The notes under the pieces: generated by a model
The model's database searches: none
Seen by the model: only the letters and a program-made list of their open reading frames with translations
What the model was told of the DNA's origin: nothing
Translations under genes and position numbers: made by a program
Assembly: GCA_031272405.1 (NCBI GenBank)
Contig: JAISTW010000047.1
Span: 1 to 64,000, forward strand
Origin: Desulfovibrio sp.
GTDB taxonomy: Bacteria; Desulfobacterota; Desulfovibrionia; Desulfovibrionales; Desulfovibrionaceae
Direction of reading: 5' to 3'
Length of the DNA: 64,000 bases
Shown: positions 31,657-41,006 of the stretch, piece after piece
Numbering within the stretch: position 1 is the first letter of the stretch
Layout of the letters: each line of letters starts with the position of its first letter

Positions 31657-33021
31657 GTGGCGGCGCGCGGAATTTCCTCCCATAGCGTCTCTTGTGCGGA
31701 CGCCCGCAGCGTGGCTCTGCGCGCTCTGCTCTTGTGCGACGACGGCCTTTTGGCGCAAGCGGCTCTTGACAAGGCCGTTGCGAGCGCCTCCAACCCGGAC
31801 GGAAGAGACAGACGGTTGGCTGCCGAAATCTTTTACGGCGTCCTGCGCGCCGAGATACGCATTGACTTTTTGCTTTCCCGCGTTCTGCGCAAGCCCTTTG
31901 CCCTGCCGTCCGCTGTCCGCCATATTTTGCGTATTGCTGTCTACGCGATGCTGTTTCAGGATCGAGTACCGCACTACGCTGCGATCAGCGCCGCCGTTGC
32001 GCAAACTGGATATCTTTTCCCAAAATCTTTGTCGCGCCTGGTCAATGCGGCCTTACGCAGCGTACAGCGTATGGGCGATGATGTCCGTGAGCCGCAATTT
32101 TATGTTGAGGATAAAGATTGCCCGAACAAGGCGCGCTGGTGGGCACTTGCCCGGTACCACAGCATCCCTCGCCATATCGCCGATATGTGGGAAAACGCTT
32201 ACGGACGGGATAACGCCATTGCCTTGTTGCGTCGCTCATCCGCCAGACCGTGGACCGGTTTGCGGCTCAATTCGAGACACCCCTTCGCGGAGCGTCTCCG
32301 GCAAGCCCTGCTTGCCCTAGGAGCGGCGAATCCTGGTGAAAACGCTTTTGCCTTTGCTCCCGGCAGTCTGCCCCCCCTGGTTCTGAACAGACCCCTGGCG
32401 GATTGGGCGGCGGGCGGTGTTCTCAGTTTCCAGTCCTGCGGCTCGCAGCTTGCGCTTCTGGGCCTCGGGCTGGGCGGCTTTGGCTCGGCCCCCTGGTGGG
32501 ACGCCTGCGCCGGACAGGGCGGGAAAACCTGTTTTTTGCTGGAGCGCGGAGCTGGAGTCGCTTTGTGTTCGGACACGTCCCTGCCACGTCTGGGCCGACT
32601 CGGTTGTGAATGTCGTCGTCTGATGTTGCCGGTGCCGCCGCTTGTTCAGGCAGACGCAGCGTGTGCGCCTTTGTCTTCATGGAGCGGTCATATATTGCTG
32701 GACGTGCCCTGCAGCGGTCTGGGCGTTTTGGCCCGCAGGCCGGAAATCCGCCGCCGTCTTTCACCGGAGCGGATCGGACAGCATGTGGCGCTCCAAAGCA
32801 GGATTCTGGACCAGACCGCACATCTTCTGGGGAATGGCTGCTGTCTTGTCTATGTCACATGTACGCTCAATCCGGAGGAAAATGAGAGGCGGGTTGCTGC
32901 TCTTCTGGCGGAACATCCGCAATTTCGTCTTGTCAGACAGTGGATCACCCCTTTTGACCATCCCTGGCTGGAAGGCATGTACGCCGCGCTGTTGACGAAA
33001 GGGCGCGGCTTCAGCCGGTGA
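31657..33021 (+). CDS. rsmB: 16S rRNA cytosine-5 methyltransferase RsmB (Sun/Fmu)
   Basis: A 454-residue protein starting at GTG 31657. The N-terminal 140 residues form a NusB-like RNA-binding domain (RRLAAEIFYGVLRAEIRIDF). The C-terminal SAM-dependent domain has WWDACAGQGGKTCFLLE for SAM, DVPCSGLGVLARRPE with the proton-relay Cys and YVTCTLNPEENERRV with the nucleophile Cys of motif VI. RsmB makes m5C967 in 16S rRNA. It ends convergently over the last 11 bases of parB. Third gene of the def-fmt-rsmB unit. Confidence 0.92.
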   Translation: MAARGISSHSVSCADARSVALRALLLCDDGLLAQAALDKAVASASNPDGRDRRLAAEIFYGVLRAEIRIDFLLSRVLRKPFALPSAVRHILRIAVYAMLFQDRVPHYAAISAAVAQTGYLFPKSLSRLVNAALRSVQRMGDDVREPQFYVEDKDCPNKARWWALARYHSIPRHIADMWENAYGRDNAIALLRRSSARPWTGLRLNSRHPFAERLRQALLALGAANPGENAFAFAPGSLPPLVLNRPLADWAAGGVLSFQSCGSQLALLGLGLGGFGSAPWWDACAGQGGKTCFLLERGAGVALCSDTSLPRLGRLGCECRRLMLPVPPLVQADAACAPLSSWSGHILLDVPCSGLGVLARRPEIRRRLSPERIGQHVALQSRILDQTAHLLGNGCCLVYVTCTLNPEENERRVAALLAEHPQFRLVRQWITPFDHPWLEGMYAALLTKGRGFSR

Positions 33022-33901
33022 CTCCGAGATGGCTCAGCAATTTCAGGAAACTTTCATTGCTTTCATAGCTCAAAGTTATCCGGCCGCTGTTTTCGTCGCC
33101 GACGATGCTGGCTTTGCAGTTCAGGCTTTCCCGCAGTGAATTTTGCAGACCGCGCAGGAGAGTGGATTTTTTTCGTTTGCTCTCTTGTCTGGTTTTTCCC
33201 TTTTGTTGCGTCGCTTCTCCAGTCCAGGGGAATGTGCCGTCATTTTTCCAGCGTGCAGCGGCTTCCTCCGCTTCCCGCACTGTAAGACCGCTTTCCACAA
33301 TTCGGCGGTGCAGTTCGGCGGCAGCCGCCGGTTCGGCGATGCCAAGCAGACAGCGCGCGTGGCCGGCGCTGATTTTTCCCAGACGCAAGTCTTCCGTCGC
33401 CTCGGGGTTCAGCTTGAGCAGGCGTAGCGAGTTGGCGATGGATGGGCGGCTTTTGCCGAGCCGGTCTGCCAATTCTTCCTGCGTCAGTTGCAGGGTCGTC
33501 AGCAGCTTTTCCAGCGCCCCGGCTTCTTCCACCGGGTTCAAGTCCTCCCGCTGCAGATTTTCGGTGAGGGCGGCGACCATGATCTCCTGATCCGTGAGTT
33601 CCCTGATGTACACGGGAACTTCTTCAAGTCCGGCTTCCCTGGCGGCGCGCCAGCGTCTTTCGCCGGCAACGATTTCCCACGAATTGTCCTTTGCCGGGCG
33701 CACGAGCAGAGGTTGTATGATCCCCTGATTTCTAACGGACTCAACCAATTCCAGATGGCTGTCCGGATCAAAATCACGGCGTGGTTGGTCCGGGTTGGGA
33801 ACAAGGGATGCGGTCGGCACAAAGCGCATGTTGATGTTCTTTTCGTTCTGAAACAGCGCGTCAAGCCCTCTGCCCAGACTCTTTGTGTTCATGGCGCACA
33901 T
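33011..33901 (-). CDS. parB: Chromosome partitioning protein ParB
   Basis: A 296-residue centromere-binding CTPase. I chose ATG 33901 (MCAMNTKSLGRGLDALF) because GAGG lies 6 bases upstream; MNTKS at 33892 is also possible, and the frame is open to 34003. The N-terminal domain has PNPDQPRRDF and GERRWRAAREAG (CTP-binding boxes) and TENLQREDLNPVEEA. The HTH for parS is in LGKSRPSIANSLRLLKL. The C-terminal dimerisation part is also present. It is not adjacent to parA: a plus-strand gene lies between them. Confidence 0.96.
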   Translation of the reverse strand: MCAMNTKSLGRGLDALFQNEKNINMRFVPTASLVPNPDQPRRDFDPDSHLELVESVRNQGIIQPLLVRPAKDNSWEIVAGERRWRAAREAGLEEVPVYIRELTDQEIMVAALTENLQREDLNPVEEAGALEKLLTTLQLTQEELADRLGKSRPSIANSLRLLKLNPEATEDLRLGKISAGHARCLLGIAEPAAAAELHRRIVESGLTVREAEEAAARWKNDGTFPWTGEATQQKGKTRQESKRKKSTLLRGLQNSLRESLNCKASIVGDENSGRITLSYESNESFLKLLSHLGVTG

Positions 33902-34020
33902 TTTTTCCTCTTCAGGTTCTGTTCTGACGCGCAGGCGCGCCGTTGAAACTTTTTGCAAACACGTGTACTGTGAGACGCGCTTCTGTTCATTAGCCAAAGT
34001 CACTTGTAAGGATGCTTGTT

Positions 34021-34437
34021 ATGCCAGAATCATCTTCCCTTCTGTTTGTCACGAATGCCGAAGGACGTCCGGTCGCCGTGCAAATCCCCTTCGCCCTCTG
34101 GAAACGCCTTGAAGCTGAGGCAGGCCATCTGCTCCCGGATGCCCGGCCTGGTTTCGGAAAAAATGGGCGCGTTGAGGAGCCGTTGAAGGCCTTTGATGAA
34201 TTTTTGCGCTATTGGGATTTTCGTTATCCGTACAATCCGGCCGTTTCCTGTCCACATTGCGGAGTAAGCGTCACAGACTGGCGAGAAGGGGAAGGCAGGC
34301 CTTTCCGTCTGACCAACGCAAGCCTGGGAGGATTGCTTGTTTTCCGCTGCCTCAAGTGCAATACCACCATACGGCAAAAGCATTTTAAGGATCATGTGGC
34401 CTATGAATTCACTCCACCTCACAAACGGCAGAGTTAG
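34021..34437 (+). CDS. Zinc-ribbon protein of unknown function between parB and parA
   Basis: A 138-residue protein. ATG 34021 is favoured by AAGGA 8 bases upstream; an ATG at 34012 is too close to that site. The N-terminal part ([21 protein letters not shown]) is beta-rich. The C-terminal part has two Cys pairs, CPHC and CLKC, about 38 residues apart, which could bind one zinc ion. I do not recognise a family. It faces parA and overlaps the parA end by 4 bases, and is divergent from parB. The context invites a link with segregation but nothing in the sequence proves it. Confidence 0.68.
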   Translation: MPESSSLLFVTNAEGRPVAVQIPFALWKRLEAEAGHLLPDARPGFGKNGRVEEPLKAFDEFLRYWDFRYPYNPAVSCPHCGVSVTDWREGEGRPFRLTNASLGGLLVFRCLKCNTTIRQKHFKDHVAYEFTPPHKRQS

Positions 34438-35258
34438 TCTTTTTTGTTTTCGTTCTTGCGGTGCAGCGCGTTCAGTTTGGACATCTGCCTTTTGACCGAG
34501 TGTCTCAGCACCACCTCCTTGGCCAATCCCAGGTAGGCCTCAGCTCCTCTGGAACGTATGTCGTAGTGTATGACGGATTTCCCGTGGCTCGGAGCCTCGG
34601 ACAACCTGACGTTGCGGGGAATGGCCGTTTCAAAGAGCTGGTCGGGGAAGCAGCGCCGCACCTCATTCTTCACTTCTCTGGTCAGCCTGTTGCGTATATC
34701 GTACATGGTCAGGACAATCCCCAGCAGAAGCAGGTCGGGGTTCAGGCGTTTTTTGATCTGCTCGTAGGTTTGCAGCAGTTTGACTATGCCCTCCAGAGCA
34801 AAAAATTCGCACTGGAGCGGTATGAGCAACTCCCTTGATGCACACAGGGCGTTGAGCGTCAGCAGCCCCAGAGATGGCGGACAATCCAGAATGATGTACT
34901 CGTAGTTTTCTTCTATTCGTTTCAGGCATTCGTCCAGAAAAAATTCCCGCCCTATCTTGTCCACAAGTTCAAGTTCAGCGCCCACCAAATTTGTGCTGGC
35001 AGGGAGGATATCAAGAAATGGAGGGCGGATCTGGCGTATGCTTCCTTGTGTTCTGTCGGGTTCGTACAGCGCGCCGTACAGGTCTTCCTTCAACGCCTCA
35101 TGCACGATTCCGATGCCGCTGGTGCTGTTGGCTTGCGGGTCGCAGTCCACGAGAAGCGTCTTTTTTTCCATCACCGCCAGTGCAGCCGCAAGGTTGATCG
35201 CGGTTGTCGTTTTACCTACGCCGCCTTTTTGGTTGGCGATTGCAATTATCCGCGCCAT
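34434..35258 (-). CDS. parA: Chromosome partitioning ATPase ParA (Soj)
   Basis: A 274-residue deviant-Walker ATPase that moves or releases ParB-parS complexes. I chose [10 protein letters not shown] at 35258 because the extra upstream frame (to 35375) is translated parS DNA. The Walker A is KGGVGKTTT, the A' motif [12 protein letters not shown] and the Walker [29 protein letters not shown] is the chromosomal ParA signature. Two parS sites lie 25 and 52 bases upstream of the start. Confidence 0.97.
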   Translation of the reverse strand: MARIIAIANQKGGVGKTTTAINLAAALAVMEKKTLLVDCDPQANSTSGIGIVHEALKEDLYGALYEPDRTQGSIRQIRPPFLDILPASTNLVGAELELVDKIGREFFLDECLKRIEENYEYIILDCPPSLGLLTLNALCASRELLIPLQCEFFALEGIVKLLQTYEQIKKRLNPDLLLLGIVLTMYDIRNRLTREVKNEVRRCFPDQLFETAIPRNVRLSEAPSHGKSVIHYDIRSRGAEAYLGLAKEVVLRHSVKRQMSKLNALHRKNENKKD

Positions 35259-35282
35259 TGTTTCCGTCCGTTGTTGTTGTGA

Positions 35283-35298
35283 GGTTTCACGTGAAACA
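35283..35298. promoter_or_regulatory. parS site 1
   Basis: GGTTTCACGTGAAACA contains the 14-base perfect palindrome GTTTCACGTGAAAC at 35284-35297, which matches the universal bacterial parS core bound by ParB. It lies just upstream of the parA start. Confidence 0.93.
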
Positions 35299-35309
35299 TT
35301 GTCCGGGAA

Positions 35310-35325
35310 AGTTTCACGTGAAACG
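35310..35325. promoter_or_regulatory. parS site 2
   Basis: A second perfect copy of GTTTCACGTGAAAC at 35311-35324, 27 bases from the first centre to centre. Paired parS sites close to the origin give ParB a loading point and could also let ParB regulate parA. Confidence 0.93.
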
Positions 35326-35519
35326 GAAAAAGTATGCTTCATTTGAGAGATAATAGCAAGGAAAAGAGACGTCAAGTGCCCAGGGCGGCAAAAAAGAAAA
35401 ACTGGGCGAAAAAAGGATCATATTTTATAATCTATAGAAAATATTAACGAATTTGTAATATGGACTTTTGGGCGACAGAGGAATAAAATACCGCAGCAAA
35501 CTGAAAAGCGGGGAGTTGC

Positions 35520-35903
35520 ATGGGCGGCGTTCGGATTTTACTGGTGGATGACGAGCAGGACATTACGCGCATTCTCGGCAAACGGCTGGCACGGCGCGGT
35601 TATGAGTGCCTCACGGCATCCAACGGCAAGCATGCTTTGGATGTTATGGAGACTGCCCCCTGCGGTCTGGTGGTTATGGATGTCAAAATGCCCGTCATGG
35701 ACGGCCTGGAGGCTCTGCGGCGCATAACGGAGCGTTGGCCGCAGGCGCGCGTCATCGTCTTGTCCGGGCATGCGGATATGCAGTTGGCCGTGAGCGCCAT
35801 GAGCGACGGCGCATTCTGCTATCTGATGAAGCCTGTGGACTTTGACGAATTGCTCTTTAAGATTGAAGACGCAGCGGCTGATCTTGAGCTTCAGGGCGAA
35901 TAG
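35520..35903 (+). CDS. Stand-alone response regulator receiver protein
   Basis: A 127-residue CheY-like single receiver domain with no output domain. Acidic residues Asp10 and Asp11 (LLVDDEQD) and the phosphoacceptor Asp54 (VVMDVKMPVMDG) are present, with the switch Ser in VIVLSGHAD and the Lys in LMKPVDF. The GGGGAG ribosome site supports the start. No histidine kinase gene is nearby. It is divergent from parA across an AT-rich spacer that includes TATAAT-like sequences. Partners could be a distant kinase or a phosphorelay. Confidence 0.9.
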   Translation: MGGVRILLVDDEQDITRILGKRLARRGYECLTASNGKHALDVMETAPCGLVVMDVKMPVMDGLEALRRITERWPQARVIVLSGHADMQLAVSAMSDGAFCYLMKPVDFDELLFKIEDAAADLELQGE

Positions 35904-35968
35904 AAAGATTTCACGCGAAGCGTCGCCTTGACGGGACGCTCCGGAAAGGGCAACACGGGGAAGGATGT

Positions 35969-36754
35969 ATGAAGGGTAAAAAGGGCGCCGTCGCGGCGCT
36001 TGCGTTTTTCTGTTGCGCCGCATGGGCGCAGGCCGGCGAAATCACTTCCGACAATCTGGCCAAAGAGTTGGAAAAACTTTTCCGGAGTCGGCCGGACATT
36101 GTGATAGACGTTTTGCGGCGCGAAAGCGAAAGCGTGCTGGACATCGCCCAACAGGGTTCAAACCTGAAACGCCGCCACAGTCTGGAAGTGCAGTGGCGCG
36201 CTGATATGAAGAGCGAAAAGAAGGTGCGCCTGGAAGGCAGGCCGCTTCACGGAGAAAAGGACGCCAGAGTGCGCATTGTGGCTTTTTCCGATTTTACCTG
36301 CCACTTCTGCCGACAGGCGGCTGTCATGGTCAACGAAATTTTACGGGAATACGGCCGTGACGTCAGCCTGACTTTCAAAAATTTCCCCCTGGAGGGGAAG
36401 GGATCCGCCATGCAGGCGGCAATCGCCTTTTTGGCCATCGCCCAGCAAGATAATGACAAGGCATGGAAATTTTACAACGCCCTCTTTGCGGACAGAGACA
36501 AGCTGGCCGGCGAGGGGGACAAATTCATCGCCGAGACGGCGGCAGCCGTCGGGGCGGACGTGAAAAAACTGCAAAAGGACATGAAGAGCAAGAAGTTTTC
36601 GGACATGGTGGCCGAAGACATTGCTGACGGGCAGAAACTCGGCGTTGAAGGCACGCCCTTTTTTCTGGTGAACAATCTGGTCGTCAGGGGCGCTTTGCCG
36701 CTGGATTTGTTTCGCCTCGCGGTGGAAATGGCCCTCGGGGAAAAAGGGAAATAG
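35969..36754 (+). CDS. Periplasmic DsbA-family thiol oxidoreductase
   Basis: A 261-residue secreted thioredoxin-fold protein. A signal peptide ends near AQA (residue 22). An N-terminal helical segment (residues 25-80) resembles the dimerisation region of DsbG/ScsC- or BdbD-like proteins. The active site is C111-H-F-C114 and the cis-proline loop is GTPFFLVNN. Such proteins oxidise or isomerise disulfides in secreted proteins. The CHFC redox motif is close to the oxidising CPHC of DsbA. No DsbB-like partner is in the window. Confidence 0.87.
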   Translation: MKGKKGAVAALAFFCCAAWAQAGEITSDNLAKELEKLFRSRPDIVIDVLRRESESVLDIAQQGSNLKRRHSLEVQWRADMKSEKKVRLEGRPLHGEKDARVRIVAFSDFTCHFCRQAAVMVNEILREYGRDVSLTFKNFPLEGKGSAMQAAIAFLAIAQQDNDKAWKFYNALFADRDKLAGEGDKFIAETAAAVGADVKKLQKDMKSKKFSDMVAEDIADGQKLGVEGTPFFLVNNLVVRGALPLDLFRLAVEMALGEKGK

Positions 36755-36809
36755 CTGTCCGCAGTTTGCGCCGGCGGCCTGCCTGTTGCGGATTCACGGC
36801 GCGTTCGGG

Positions 36810-37388
36810 CTACAGCGCGGCCGCTGTCCCGCGCGTTTGGATGACGCGCGCCATCCAACGGCGCAACTGCTCCAGATCGGATTGCTGTGTTTTTTCCGAA
36901 GCGTTGAGGAGCATGCGCAGGGTTTGCACTTCCTCCCGCAATTCCGATGTCTGACCGCTTGCGGCTTGATCGGAAAGCAACGGCAATCTTTCGACAAGAA
37001 CATGCATGAGCTGGGAAATCCCTTCCAAAGCCTGTGTCTGGCGCTCCAGCATCTGCAGGGCAGCCGCCGGAAAATGGGGGGGAGCGGCTTGTTGTTGCTG
37101 CGCCGGGGCCGCTGCCTGCTGCACGGCAAGAGCATTGCTGGGGAAAAGGGCCGCAAGCGCGTCCTCAACAGCAATGGCGGTGCGGGACTTTTGCATTTGG
37201 TCAAGAATGGCGGCGATAACCTCAAGCGTTTCCGGACGGTAGCGACGACGACGACCCTCGCCGACGCTTGGGATGAATTGGGAAAATCGTTTGCAATAAT
37301 AACGAGTTGTGGACTCAGGAAGGGAAAAATGCCGCGCTATGTCCGCAATGCTCAAAAGTCCTTCGGCCGGATTTGGTTTTGACGACAT
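36810..37388 (-). CDS. MerR-type HTH regulator with coiled-coil tail
   Basis: A 192-residue protein. Residues 10-60 are a MerR-like winged HTH (LLSIADIARHFSLPESTTRYY, with a basic GRRRRYRPET wing). A Gln/Ala/Pro-rich linker (about residues 88-108) leads to a C-terminal predicted coiled coil. It lacks the Cys ligands of metal-sensing MerR proteins. Related small proteins in Desulfovibrio are unassigned. A role in DNA organisation or in regulating a neighbour is possible. It lies 55 bases from the convergent DsbA-like gene. Confidence 0.75.
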   Translation of the reverse strand: MSSKPNPAEGLLSIADIARHFSLPESTTRYYCKRFSQFIPSVGEGRRRRYRPETLEVIAAILDQMQKSRTAIAVEDALAALFPSNALAVQQAAAPAQQQQAAPPHFPAAALQMLERQTQALEGISQLMHVLVERLPLLSDQAASGQTSELREEVQTLRMLLNASEKTQQSDLEQLRRWMARVIQTRGTAAAL

Positions 37389-37467
37389 GGCGTATCTCCA
37401 GGTAAACGCGTCGGAATACAGGGTTCATGGCGGGCTTGCTCCCGACGCTTTTTCTAAAAATACTCTA

Positions 37468-37500
37468 AAGAAAAATAAAAAGCAACCATGCTGTTGCTCT
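37468..37500 (-). terminator. Rho-independent terminator after the NlpC/P60 gene
   Basis: On the minus strand, AGCAAC (37493-37498) pairs with GTTGCT (37481-37486) around a 6-base loop, followed by UUUUAUUUUU. It separates the NlpC/P60 lipoprotein gene from the MerR-type gene downstream. Confidence 0.75.
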
Positions 37501-37564
37501 TTTGTGCGGATTTCGCAAAAAGCCGGCAAGCAGGCAGAAATAGGGGATGCGGCGTTGCGCGCGT

Positions 37565-38086
37565 TCAGCGGACTATGCGCCGAACCGTAATCAGCTTGTC
37601 GCTCCAGTAGGGGGAATTGATGCTTTCCATGCGCACGTTGGCGCCCGCGCGCGGACTGTGGATGAAGGAATTTGCCCCGGCGTGGATGCCGGTGTGCAGG
37701 CCGTTGATCGCGTGCGACGCGCGAAAGACAAGGATATCGCCTGGTCTTGCGCTGTCGCGCGGCACAGGATTGCCCGCCCTGGCCTGTTCCACCGTCCTGC
37801 GCGGCACAGTCAGTCCGTTCTTGCTGTATGCCCACCAAATGAGACCAGAGCAGTCAAAGCCGGTCTGCGGCGATTTGCCGCCGGAGCGGTATTTCTTGCC
37901 CAACTGACTGTAGGCCGTGCTGACGACCTTGTGGGCCAGAGGCGGCGCCTCCCCGGCATCCTTGCGGCCCATGAAGCCGCACCCCCCCAGAAAAGGTCCG
38001 GCAAGGAGCGCGGCAAGCAGGGCTGCGCACAGGGCGCGCGGCGCAGGATTTTTTGTGCCCCGTGGTTTGGGGGCGTTCGTCTTCAT
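37565..38086 (-). CDS. NlpC/P60 peptidoglycan hydrolase lipoprotein
   Basis: A 173-residue lipoprotein from MKTNAPKPRG (ATG 38086); the frame is open to 38146. A basic region and a hydrophobic signal lead to the lipobox LGGC with lipidation at Cys36. The NlpC/P60 domain fills residues 50-173, with catalytic Cys79 (FDCSGLIWW) and His131 (GLHTGIH), and a third polar residue probably His143 in FIHSPRAG. It resembles Spr/MepS-type D,L-endopeptidases that cut peptide cross-links in the cell wall. Confidence 0.9.
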   Translation of the reverse strand: MKTNAPKPRGTKNPAPRALCAALLAALLAGPFLGGCGFMGRKDAGEAPPLAHKVVSTAYSQLGKKYRSGGKSPQTGFDCSGLIWWAYSKNGLTVPRRTVEQARAGNPVPRDSARPGDILVFRASHAINGLHTGIHAGANSFIHSPRAGANVRMESINSPYWSDKLITVRRIVR

Positions 38087-38215
38087 GTTATGCACACCGT
38101 TTTTCGTGTCTGCGTCATGCCGCATTGGCGGCCCATGCATTCTCATCGTCGGAAAACGACAAAAGTTAAGGTGTCGGAAAGCCGGAATCGTCAGGAGCGA
38201 GAGGTGTTTCGCACC

Positions 38216-38242
38216 TAATGTATTTTCGATTTTCGCCGATGT
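38216..38242 (+). promoter_or_regulatory. Sigma28 (FliA)-like promoter for the chemoreceptor
   Basis: TAAT (38216-38219), a 15-base spacer and GCCGATGT (38235-38242) resemble the FliA consensus TAAA-N15-GCCGATAA with three mismatches. It lies 34 bases before the chemoreceptor start, where a flagellar-regulon promoter is expected. Confidence 0.45.
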
Positions 38243-38275
38243 ATCTCTGTAGAACTGTTTTTATGGGGGTTGCAT

Positions 38276-40888
38276 ATGACAATTTCAAAAAAGCTGATCA
38301 GTCTGGTCGTCGTGTCCGTTCTTCTGACCAGCCTTTCTCTGGCCTTCATAGCCGTGTATCTGCTGTCGGACTTCAGTGAGGACAACGCTCAGGCGACCCT
38401 GACATCGGTTCGGGAAACCATAGAAGCGGAAATCCTCACACAGAGCGAGGCGTTCGACTGTCTGGGAGCGGCCCTGGAAAAGGACGCGGAACTGGCCCAG
38501 GCATTCGCCGAAAAGGATATGAGCGTGATCAAGGCGAAAGCCGCCACGCTGATCGCCTCCGAAGCGGTGGATATCGTCACCTTCACGGACGCTCAGGGCA
38601 TGATTTTCTACAGAGGGCACAATCCCGGAGACGCGGGCGGCCCCGGCGGCAAGAATATTCTCGGGCCGCTCAAGTCCGGCAAGCGCTCCTGCGGGCTGGA
38701 AGCTGGCAACAAGATCAAGATGTCCCTTGGCTGCGGCATGCCCATACGCTATAAGGGAGAGATTGTCGGCGGGCTCCTGGTGGGGAGGAATTTGTCCAAA
38801 GGGGAGTTCGTCAAAAGCATCAAGAAAATTTTCGGCGTCGAGTGCACCATTTTTCTGGGCGAGGAACGCGTTTCCACCACCATAGAGCGCGACGGGAAGC
38901 CCGTTATCGGCACAATGCTGAACAACAAGGCGATTTCCGACCGCGTGCTGGGCGCGGGCGAAACGGTCCATACCCAGAATATCATCGCCGGCCAGGAATA
39001 CAAAACCGTCTATTGGCCCTGGAAGGACTTGAGCGGGAAAAACGCCGGCATGCTCTTTGCGGGGCTTTCCAGCGCCAAGCTCGAAGCCGGACTGAGGGTC
39101 AGTTTTCTGCTGATCAGCGCGGCCAGCGCTGTGATCGCCCTGCTGGTGATCGGCGGCGGATTGTATATTTCGCGCGGCATAGTCATCCCCCTGAACAAGC
39201 TGGCTACAGTGGCGGATGCCGTCGCAGCCGGGGATTTCCAGCAGAATGTGGATACCGGCGGCAAGGACGAGATCGGCCACCTCGCCCGCGCCTTCCAGCT
39301 CATGATACATCAGCTTGAGGAACGGCTTGGTTTTGCCCAGGGCCTCATGAACGGGATCGCCATCCCCTTCCTGGTTGTGGATCAGGATGGCAGGATGACC
39401 TATCTGAACAAGCAGCTTCTGGAGCTGTGGGGGAGGCCGGGAGAGCCCGCCCAGTATTTGGGCAAAACGTCGGGCGATTTTCTGTCCGGTGACCCACAGG
39501 TGAAAACGCCCGTGGATTCCGTGCTGCAAACAAAAAAATCGCTGCTCAATCATCCGCTTTCCAGGCCCAACGCCTGCGGCGTCAAAAAAGCGTTGCGCCT
39601 GAGCGTTTCCCCATTGGAGGATCTGGTGGGCAACTCTATCGGGGCCTGCATGTTCTTCCAGGACGAAACGGAAATTCGCGCCCAGCAGGACAGAATCATG
39701 GCCCTCAATGAGCGTATCACCGCGTCCATCAACGCGGCACACGATATTTCGGAACAGCAGTCCCAGTCTTTTGGGCGGCTGATTGAGCAGCTGCGCGTGA
39801 CTTCCGTGAGCTCGGCCAATCAGCATGAAAGTTCCGCCCGCGTCATGGAAAGCGTCAACGTTATGAGTCAAACCCTCGAAATGCTGGCCGGCAAGGCCAA
39901 GCAGACCACAGACGAGTCCAGGGCCACCATGTCGGAAGCCGAAGACGGCAAGAAGGTCGTCAGCGAAACAGTCAACAATATTGATCAGGTCGCCTCCTAC
40001 GCCGAACGCACGGAAAAGGCCATTCAGGAATTGAGCCGGCGCACGGAAGGCATCAACAATATCGTTGAGCTGATCAAGGATATCGCCGACCAGACCAACC
40101 TGCTTGCTTTGAACGCCGCCATTGAAGCGGCCAGAGCAGGCGAAGCCGGCAGGGGTTTTGCCGTCGTCGCGGACGAAGTGCGCAAGCTGGCGGAAAAAAC
40201 CATGAACGCCACGGACGAAGTCAACAAGTCCGTTACCGAGTTGCAGGCAGAGGTTTCCATCGGCATCAAAATGACCACGGAAACGGTGCGCGTGGCACGC
40301 TCCGCCACGGAACTGGCTCAAAAGTCGGGGCAGAGTCTGGAAAGCATCGTGCAGACCGCCGACAGCACGGCCGCCGCCGTGATGGGAATTGCCGACGAAA
40401 CAGCGGAACAGGCCCGCACCGGCACGGGGCTTGCCTCCGAAATGCAAAAAATGATGGATTTGTCGCATCAGACGTCGGAAAATATGGAGACTTCCCAAAC
40501 CTTCATCGAGGAGTTGTCCAAGCATTCGCAGGCGTTGCGGAGCATGATTGAAAGCATGGGTTCCGACCGCCGTTCCTCGGAACGTCACAGCCTGGATTTC
40601 CGGTGCCAGGCCATGCTTGAGGGATTGTCCGCACAGCCCTTTGGCGTCAGGATCATGGACATCAGCACGGACGGCATCCGGCTTGAGGGTGATTTTCCCG
40701 AAATGGAAGCGCATGGCGAGGCGATCAAAATCGTGTCGGCCGAAGCGCCCTTCAGCGGCATTCTCGCCGGCAGGCGCGGAAAGCTGAGCTGGGTGGACGG
40801 GCGGTTCTGCGGGATGTTCTTTGACGACAAAATCAACGATGATGACCTGCAAGCCGCGATTGTGGAGAAGAGCAGCAAGGAATGGTAG
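38276..40888 (+). CDS. Methyl-accepting chemotaxis protein with C-terminal PilZ domain
   Basis: An 870-residue membrane receptor from ATG 38276, preceded by GGGGG. One membrane helix is at about residues 8-28, then a periplasmic Cache-like sensor ([20 protein letters not shown]). A second helix at about 278-298 leads to HAMP (300-350). A PAS domain covers about 355-470. The signalling hairpin tip [20 protein letters not shown] lies near 600. Residues from about 760 form a PilZ domain with RRSSER (RxxxR) and [11 protein letters not shown] (D/NxSxxG), the two c-di-GMP-binding motifs. Most receptors end in a linker or CheR-binding tail instead. It may couple chemotaxis or adhesion to c-di-GMP. 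It is followed by a strong terminator. Confidence 0.93.
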   Translation: MTISKKLISLVVVSVLLTSLSLAFIAVYLLSDFSEDNAQATLTSVRETIEAEILTQSEAFDCLGAALEKDAELAQAFAEKDMSVIKAKAATLIASEAVDIVTFTDAQGMIFYRGHNPGDAGGPGGKNILGPLKSGKRSCGLEAGNKIKMSLGCGMPIRYKGEIVGGLLVGRNLSKGEFVKSIKKIFGVECTIFLGEERVSTTIERDGKPVIGTMLNNKAISDRVLGAGETVHTQNIIAGQEYKTVYWPWKDLSGKNAGMLFAGLSSAKLEAGLRVSFLLISAASAVIALLVIGGGLYISRGIVIPLNKLATVADAVAAGDFQQNVDTGGKDEIGHLARAFQLMIHQLEERLGFAQGLMNGIAIPFLVVDQDGRMTYLNKQLLELWGRPGEPAQYLGKTSGDFLSGDPQVKTPVDSVLQTKKSLLNHPLSRPNACGVKKALRLSVSPLEDLVGNSIGACMFFQDETEIRAQQDRIMALNERITASINAAHDISEQQSQSFGRLIEQLRVTSVSSANQHESSARVMESVNVMSQTLEMLAGKAKQTTDESRATMSEAEDGKKVVSETVNNIDQVASYAERTEKAIQELSRRTEGINNIVELIKDIADQTNLLALNAAIEAARAGEAGRGFAVVADEVRKLAEKTMNATDEVNKSVTELQAEVSIGIKMTTETVRVARSATELAQKSGQSLESIVQTADSTAAAVMGIADETAEQARTGTGLASEMQKMMDLSHQTSENMETSQTFIEELSKHSQALRSMIESMGSDRRSSERHSLDFRCQAMLEGLSAQPFGVRIMDISTDGIRLEGDFPEMEAHGEAIKIVSAEAPFSGILAGRRGKLSWVDGRFCGMFFDDKINDDDLQAAIVEKSSKEW

Positions 40889-40906
40889 CTGTTTGCGCCC
40901 CCGCGA

Positions 40907-40938
40907 CCCCGTTCCCCGCAGGGGGAACGGGGTTTTTT
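40907..40938 (+). terminator. Strong rho-independent terminator after the chemoreceptor
   Basis: CCCCGTTCCCC (40907-40917) pairs perfectly with GGGGAACGGGG (40922-40932) and is followed by six T (40933-40938). Confidence 0.93.
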
Positions 40939-41006
40939 ATTTACCGCGGCGGCAAAAGAGCGTATAGACCACTGCGGACGCAAACAGTCTGCTGCAGGGG
41001 GGATTC

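Noticed and set aside
38285-40852. 855-codon minus-strand frame opposite the chemoreceptor
   Set aside because: It mirrors the chemoreceptor frame exactly, its product is rich in His/Gly/Leu with no domain, and no suitable ribosome site precedes it.
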